From Pseudomonas sp. GM18 (GTDB lineage: Bacteria > Pseudomonadota > Gammaproteobacteria > Pseudomonadales > Pseudomonadaceae): a stretch of 64,000 nt of DNA. Positions 59,809 through 64,000 of the stretch are shown here, piece after piece. Within the stretch, counting starts at the first letter, position 1. Each line of letters begins with the position of its first letter. The stretch is from positions 1 through 64,000 of the forward strand of contig NZ_AKJT01000041.1 of the NCBI RefSeq assembly GCF_000282195.1. The letters run 5' to 3'. The translations under genes were made by a program, and so were the position numbers. Under the pieces are notes generated by a model. The model did no database searches, had not been told where the DNA came from, and saw nothing but the letters and a program-made list of their open reading frames with translations.

Positions 59809-62591
59809 ATCAACCGTTCAACCAGCCGCTGCGGGCGACCCTGCGGCTGCAATTTCATCAAGGCTTCACCCTGGATCAGGCAATCCCGCTGGTGCCGTAC
59901 TTCGCCAGCCTGGGCATCAGCCATATCTATGCCTCGCCGCTGCTCGCCGCCCGCGCGGGCTCCCTGCATGGCTACGACGTGGTGGACCCGACCACGGTCA
60001 ACCCGGAGCTGGGCGGCGAAGCGGCATTGCGCCGCTTGGTCGTTGCGTTGCGCGAACGCCACATGGGGCTGATCCTCGACATCGTCTCCAACCACATGGC
60101 CGTTGGCGGGGGCGACAACCCCTGGTGGCTCGATTTGCTGGAATGGGGACGGCTGAGCCCCTACGGCGAATTCTTCGACATTCAATGGCACTCGCCCGAC
60201 CCGTTGATGGAAGGCCAGTTGCTGCTGCCTTTTCTGGGCAGTGATTACGGCATCGCCTTGCAGGACGGCACCCTGCCCTTGCGTTTCGATGCCCGGCGCG
60301 GCGCCTTCCATGTCGAGCACTATGAGCACCACTTCCCGATTTGCCCCACCGACTACGGCGAACTGCTCAAGGCCGATGAGCGATTAAATGCCGAGCAGGC
60401 TGAACTGCTCAAATCCCTGGCAGACCGCTTCAGCACTTTGAGTTACCAGAGCGATGCCCATAGCCTGGCGGTCCCACTGAAAACGGAACTGAGTGAACTG
60501 GCCAGCGATCCGGCCATCCTTGATGCCATCCAGCACACCCTTGGCACTTACGACTCGCTGACCCCTGAAGGTTTCCAGCGCCTGCACACGCTGCTGGAAC
60601 GCCAGAGTTATCGCCTGGCCAGTTGGCGCACCGCGGCGGACGACATCAACTGGCGGCGCTTTTTCGATATCAATGAACTCGGTGGCCTGCGCGTCGAACG
60701 GCCGGCGGTGTTCGAGGCGACTCACGCAAAGATCTTCGAGCTGGTGGCCGAAGGTCTGGTCGATGGGCTGCGTATCGACCACATCGACGGCCTCGCCGAC
60801 CCGCGCGGTTACTGCCGCAAACTGCGACGCCGGGTCGATCGCCTGGCACCAGGCCGGCACCTGCCGATCTACGTCGAGAAGATCCTCGGCGAAGGCGAAA
60901 CCCTGCACCGCGACTGGTGCGTCGATGGCAGTACCGGTTACGAATTCATGAACCAGTTGTCGCTGCTGCAACACGACCCCGAAGGCGCCCGGACCTTGGG
61001 TGAGCTCTGGAGCCAGCACAGCGAACGGCCCGCCGATTTCCGCCAGGAAGCACAACTGGCGCGCCAACAGATTCTCAACGGCTCCCTCGCCGGGGATTTC
61101 GAAAGTGTTGCCCACGCCCTGTTGCAAGTGGCCCGGGATGACCTGATGACCCGGGACCTGACCCTCGGCGCGATCCGGCGGGCCTTGCAGGAACTGATCG
61201 TGCACTTCCCGGTGTACCGCACTTACATCAGCCCGTTGGGCCGCGCGGCCCAGGACGAGGTTTTTTTCCAGCAGGCCATGACCGGTGCCAGGCAAACCCT
61301 TGGCGAGGCCGACTGGCCGGTGCTCGATTGCCTGGCCGACTGGCTCGGTGGCCAACCCTGGCGCAAGCGTCCGGTGGGCCGCCCACGCAAACTGCTCAAG
61401 CATGCGTGCGTGCGCTTCCAGCAACTGACCTCACCGGCGGCGGCCAAAGCGGTGGAAGACACCGCGCTGTATCGCTCGGCGGTGCTGCTGTCGCGCAATG
61501 ATGTCGGCTACAACACCGAGCAGTTCAGCGCCCCGGTTGCCGACTTCCATGCCGCCTGCGCCAACCGCCTCGCCGAGTTCCCCAACAACCTGCTGGCCAC
61601 CGCAACCCACGACCACAAACGCGGTGAAGACACCCGCGCGCGGCTGGCGGTGTTGAGCGAGCGCAGTGCCTGGTACGCCGAACAGGTCGAGCACTGGCGA
61701 ACCCTCGCGGGCGAACTGCGCACTGACCCCGGTGCGCCCTCGGCGGGCGACGATCTGATTCTCTATCAAGCGATCCTCGGCAGTTGGCCGCTGGAATTGC
61801 GTAGCGACGATCAGTCGGCGCTCGAGGACTACGCCAAACGCCTCTGGCAGTGGCAACGTAAAGCCCTGCGCGAAGCAAAGTTACAAAGCAGCTGGAGTGC
61901 GCCAAACGAGGCGTATGAACAGGCGACCCACGGGTTCCTCGAAAGCCTGCTGCTAAGCCCCGAAGGTCAATCATTGCGCGCGGCCATCGAGGCAGCCGCT
62001 CAACGCATTGCCGTCCCCGGTGCGCTGAATGGATTGGCGCAAACCTTGCTGCGAATGACCGTGCCGGGAGTGGCGGATCTCTATCAGGGCAACGAGTTCT
62101 GGGACTTCTCGCTGGTCGATCCGGATAACCGCAAGCCGGTGGATTACGTCAGCCGTCAGCAGGCCATGCAACTACCGCTTGGCCAGCCCGATATGTTGGC
62201 GAACTGGCGTGACGGGCGCATCAAGCAAACCCTGATCGCCCGGGCGTTAAACCGGCGTGCCGAGCATGCCGAACTGTTTCAAAAAGGCACTTATCAAGCC
62301 CTTGAAGTGATCGGCAGCCAGTCTCACCGGGTGCTGGCGTTTACTCGAGAATGGCAGGGAAAACGGGCCATCGTGACAGTACCGATACGCTGTGCCGGAC
62401 TGCTGGAAAACAGTGCCGCCCCCCAGGTTGACGCGTCGCTGTGGGGCGATACCCGAATCAAATTGCCGTTCGCGGCCACCGAAGAACATCTGAAGGGACT
62501 TTTCACCAGCGTCGCAGTCACAAAACACAAGGAGCTGATGGTCGGCGCCGCGCTGGGGGATTTCCCGGTCAATCTCTTTACCCAAACTTGA
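59805..62591 (+). CDS. treY: Malto-oligosyltrehalose synthase TreY
   Basis: A 928-residue GH13 enzyme that turns the reducing-end glucose of maltodextrins into a trehalose unit. Landmarks are LGISHIYASPLLAARAGSLHGYDV, DIVSNHMAVGGGDNPWWLD, the catalytic Asp in GLRIDHIDGLADPRGY, YVEKILGEGE and ATHDHKRGEDTRARL. The family inserts many helical segments into the barrel, explaining the length. It follows malQ with a four-base overlap. Confidence 0.94.
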   Translation: MNQPFNQPLRATLRLQFHQGFTLDQAIPLVPYFASLGISHIYASPLLAARAGSLHGYDVVDPTTVNPELGGEAALRRLVVALRERHMGLILDIVSNHMAVGGGDNPWWLDLLEWGRLSPYGEFFDIQWHSPDPLMEGQLLLPFLGSDYGIALQDGTLPLRFDARRGAFHVEHYEHHFPICPTDYGELLKADERLNAEQAELLKSLADRFSTLSYQSDAHSLAVPLKTELSELASDPAILDAIQHTLGTYDSLTPEGFQRLHTLLERQSYRLASWRTAADDINWRRFFDINELGGLRVERPAVFEATHAKIFELVAEGLVDGLRIDHIDGLADPRGYCRKLRRRVDRLAPGRHLPIYVEKILGEGETLHRDWCVDGSTGYEFMNQLSLLQHDPEGARTLGELWSQHSERPADFRQEAQLARQQILNGSLAGDFESVAHALLQVARDDLMTRDLTLGAIRRALQELIVHFPVYRTYISPLGRAAQDEVFFQQAMTGARQTLGEADWPVLDCLADWLGGQPWRKRPVGRPRKLLKHACVRFQQLTSPAAAKAVEDTALYRSAVLLSRNDVGYNTEQFSAPVADFHAACANRLAEFPNNLLATATHDHKRGEDTRARLAVLSERSAWYAEQVEHWRTLAGELRTDPGAPSAGDDLILYQAILGSWPLELRSDDQSALEDYAKRLWQWQRKALREAKLQSSWSAPNEAYEQATHGFLESLLLSPEGQSLRAAIEAAAQRIAVPGALNGLAQTLLRMTVPGVADLYQGNEFWDFSLVDPDNRKPVDYVSRQQAMQLPLGQPDMLANWRDGRIKQTLIARALNRRAEHAELFQKGTYQALEVIGSQSHRVLAFTREWQGKRAIVTVPIRCAGLLENSAAPQVDASLWGDTRIKLPFAATEEHLKGLFTSVAVTKHKELMVGAALGDFPVNLFTQT

Positions 62592-62612
62592 GTTCAGTTC
62601 AGGAGCATTGCG

Positions 62613-62957
62613 ATGAGTACCGACGAAAAACGCATTCGCGAATTTGCCTATCAAATCTGGGAATCCGAAGGAAAACCCGAGGGCCAGGAAGCCCGTCATT
62701 GGGAGATGGCCTGCAAACTGGCCGAGGCCGAAGCGCTGGCGCCCGGCAAACCTGCCAAAGCCAGCGGCAGCAAAACCACAAGCGCCAAGCCCGCGGCCGG
62801 TAAGCCCGACGGCAAGTTGGTCAATGCCAAGGGCATCGAAGCCAAACCCCGTGCCAAGCCCAAAGCCAAACCCGCCGCCGCTTCGGCAGTGGTTCCGCCG
62901 GGCGAAAAAACCACCGTGAAAAAGCCGCGCACCGCGCGTAAACCACCCGAGGTCTGA
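62613..62957 (+). CDS. DUF2934 protein
   Basis: A 114-residue protein: a DUF2934 helix pair at the N-terminus (KRIREFAYQIWESEGKPEG...HWEMACKLAEAE) and a tail of about 70 residues rich in Lys, Ala and Pro that is surely disordered and basic. A small DUF2934 gene stands at the same place in the P. aeruginosa trehalose locus. Function unknown. CAGGAGC precedes the ATG. Confidence 0.85.
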   Translation: MSTDEKRIREFAYQIWESEGKPEGQEARHWEMACKLAEAEALAPGKPAKASGSKTTSAKPAAGKPDGKLVNAKGIEAKPRAKPKAKPAAASAVVPPGEKTTVKKPRTARKPPEV

Positions 62958-62986
62958 CGCTTCACTGCCTTGTCCTGATTGACTTC

Positions 62987-63006
62987 GTGGCGAGCCCGCT
63001 CGCCAC
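62987..63006. repeat. Short REP-like hairpin
   Basis: GTGGCGAGC (62987-62995) and GCTCGCCAC (62998-63006) form a tight inverted repeat similar to Pseudomonas REP cores (GTGGCGAGCGAGC). It lies between the DUF2934 gene and glgX inside the operon. Confidence 0.55.
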
Positions 63007-63049
63007 CGAGAGCGCATTCGCCCTCGAAAAAAAACGTGCAGGAGCAGCT

Positions 63050-64000
<951 letters not shown>

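Overview
The window is a 64 kb stretch of a fluorescent-group Pseudomonas chromosome. Supports for this are high GC, a complete fap functional-amyloid operon, a pvdQ-type pyoverdine acylase, the glgA-treZ-malQ-treY-DUF2934-glgX trehalose/glycogen block in the order known from Pseudomonas, and several copies of a Pseudomonas-style REP-doublet (REPIN) repeat. No rRNA, tRNA, CRISPR array, transposase or integrase was seen. The sequence starts inside a repeat element and ends inside glgX.

Layout. 0.1-1.2 kb: pnuC and a NadR-like kinase (nicotinamide riboside salvage). 1.7-8.0 kb: fapABCDEF followed by a convergent VpsR-like sigma-54 regulator. 8.4-15.1 kb: a small conserved protein, a delta-60-repeat propeller, nhaB, and a reverse operon gnd-zwf-HAD phosphatase. 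15.4-20.7 kb: a cptA-like phosphoethanolamine transferase, a GNAT enzyme, zapE, an NTF2-like protein and a YafY/WYL regulator. 20.8-31.8 kb: metabolic and transport genes (agmatinase speB with a polyamine-binding protein and LysR regulator, an NCS2 nucleobase permease, a WHy/LEA lipoprotein, a PhoD-like phosphatase, a nitrilase with its LysR regulator, a DUF883 protein and dpkA). 32.1-36.9 kb: one very large DUF6543-type toxin-like protein with four internal copies of a YTP module and a C-terminal HExxH site. 37.0-41.2 kb: a FecR/FpvR-like anti-sigma factor, pvdQ with a PvdS-type promoter, and a short Fur-like protein.

41.8-48.8 kb holds the most unusual locus: a tight five-gene operon of an MdfA-like exporter, a LuxE-like acyl-protein synthetase, an 800-residue fusion of a LuxC-type acyl reductase with a PaaK-like adenylating domain, a second PaaK-like adenylating enzyme, and a double-domain GNAT acyltransferase. 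There is no luciferase. I infer a carboxylate-activation and reduction pathway making an exported acyl/aldehyde-derived small molecule; I do not recognise it as a described cluster.

48.8-53.8 kb: LysR/aldo-keto reductase pair, an unknown 176-residue protein, DUF411 and YqaA-like proteins, and a D-2-hydroxyacid dehydrogenase. 54.3-64.0 kb: glycogen synthase and the TreYZ trehalose route, which would make trehalose from glycogen-type glucans, with MalQ and GlgX recycling the oligosaccharides.
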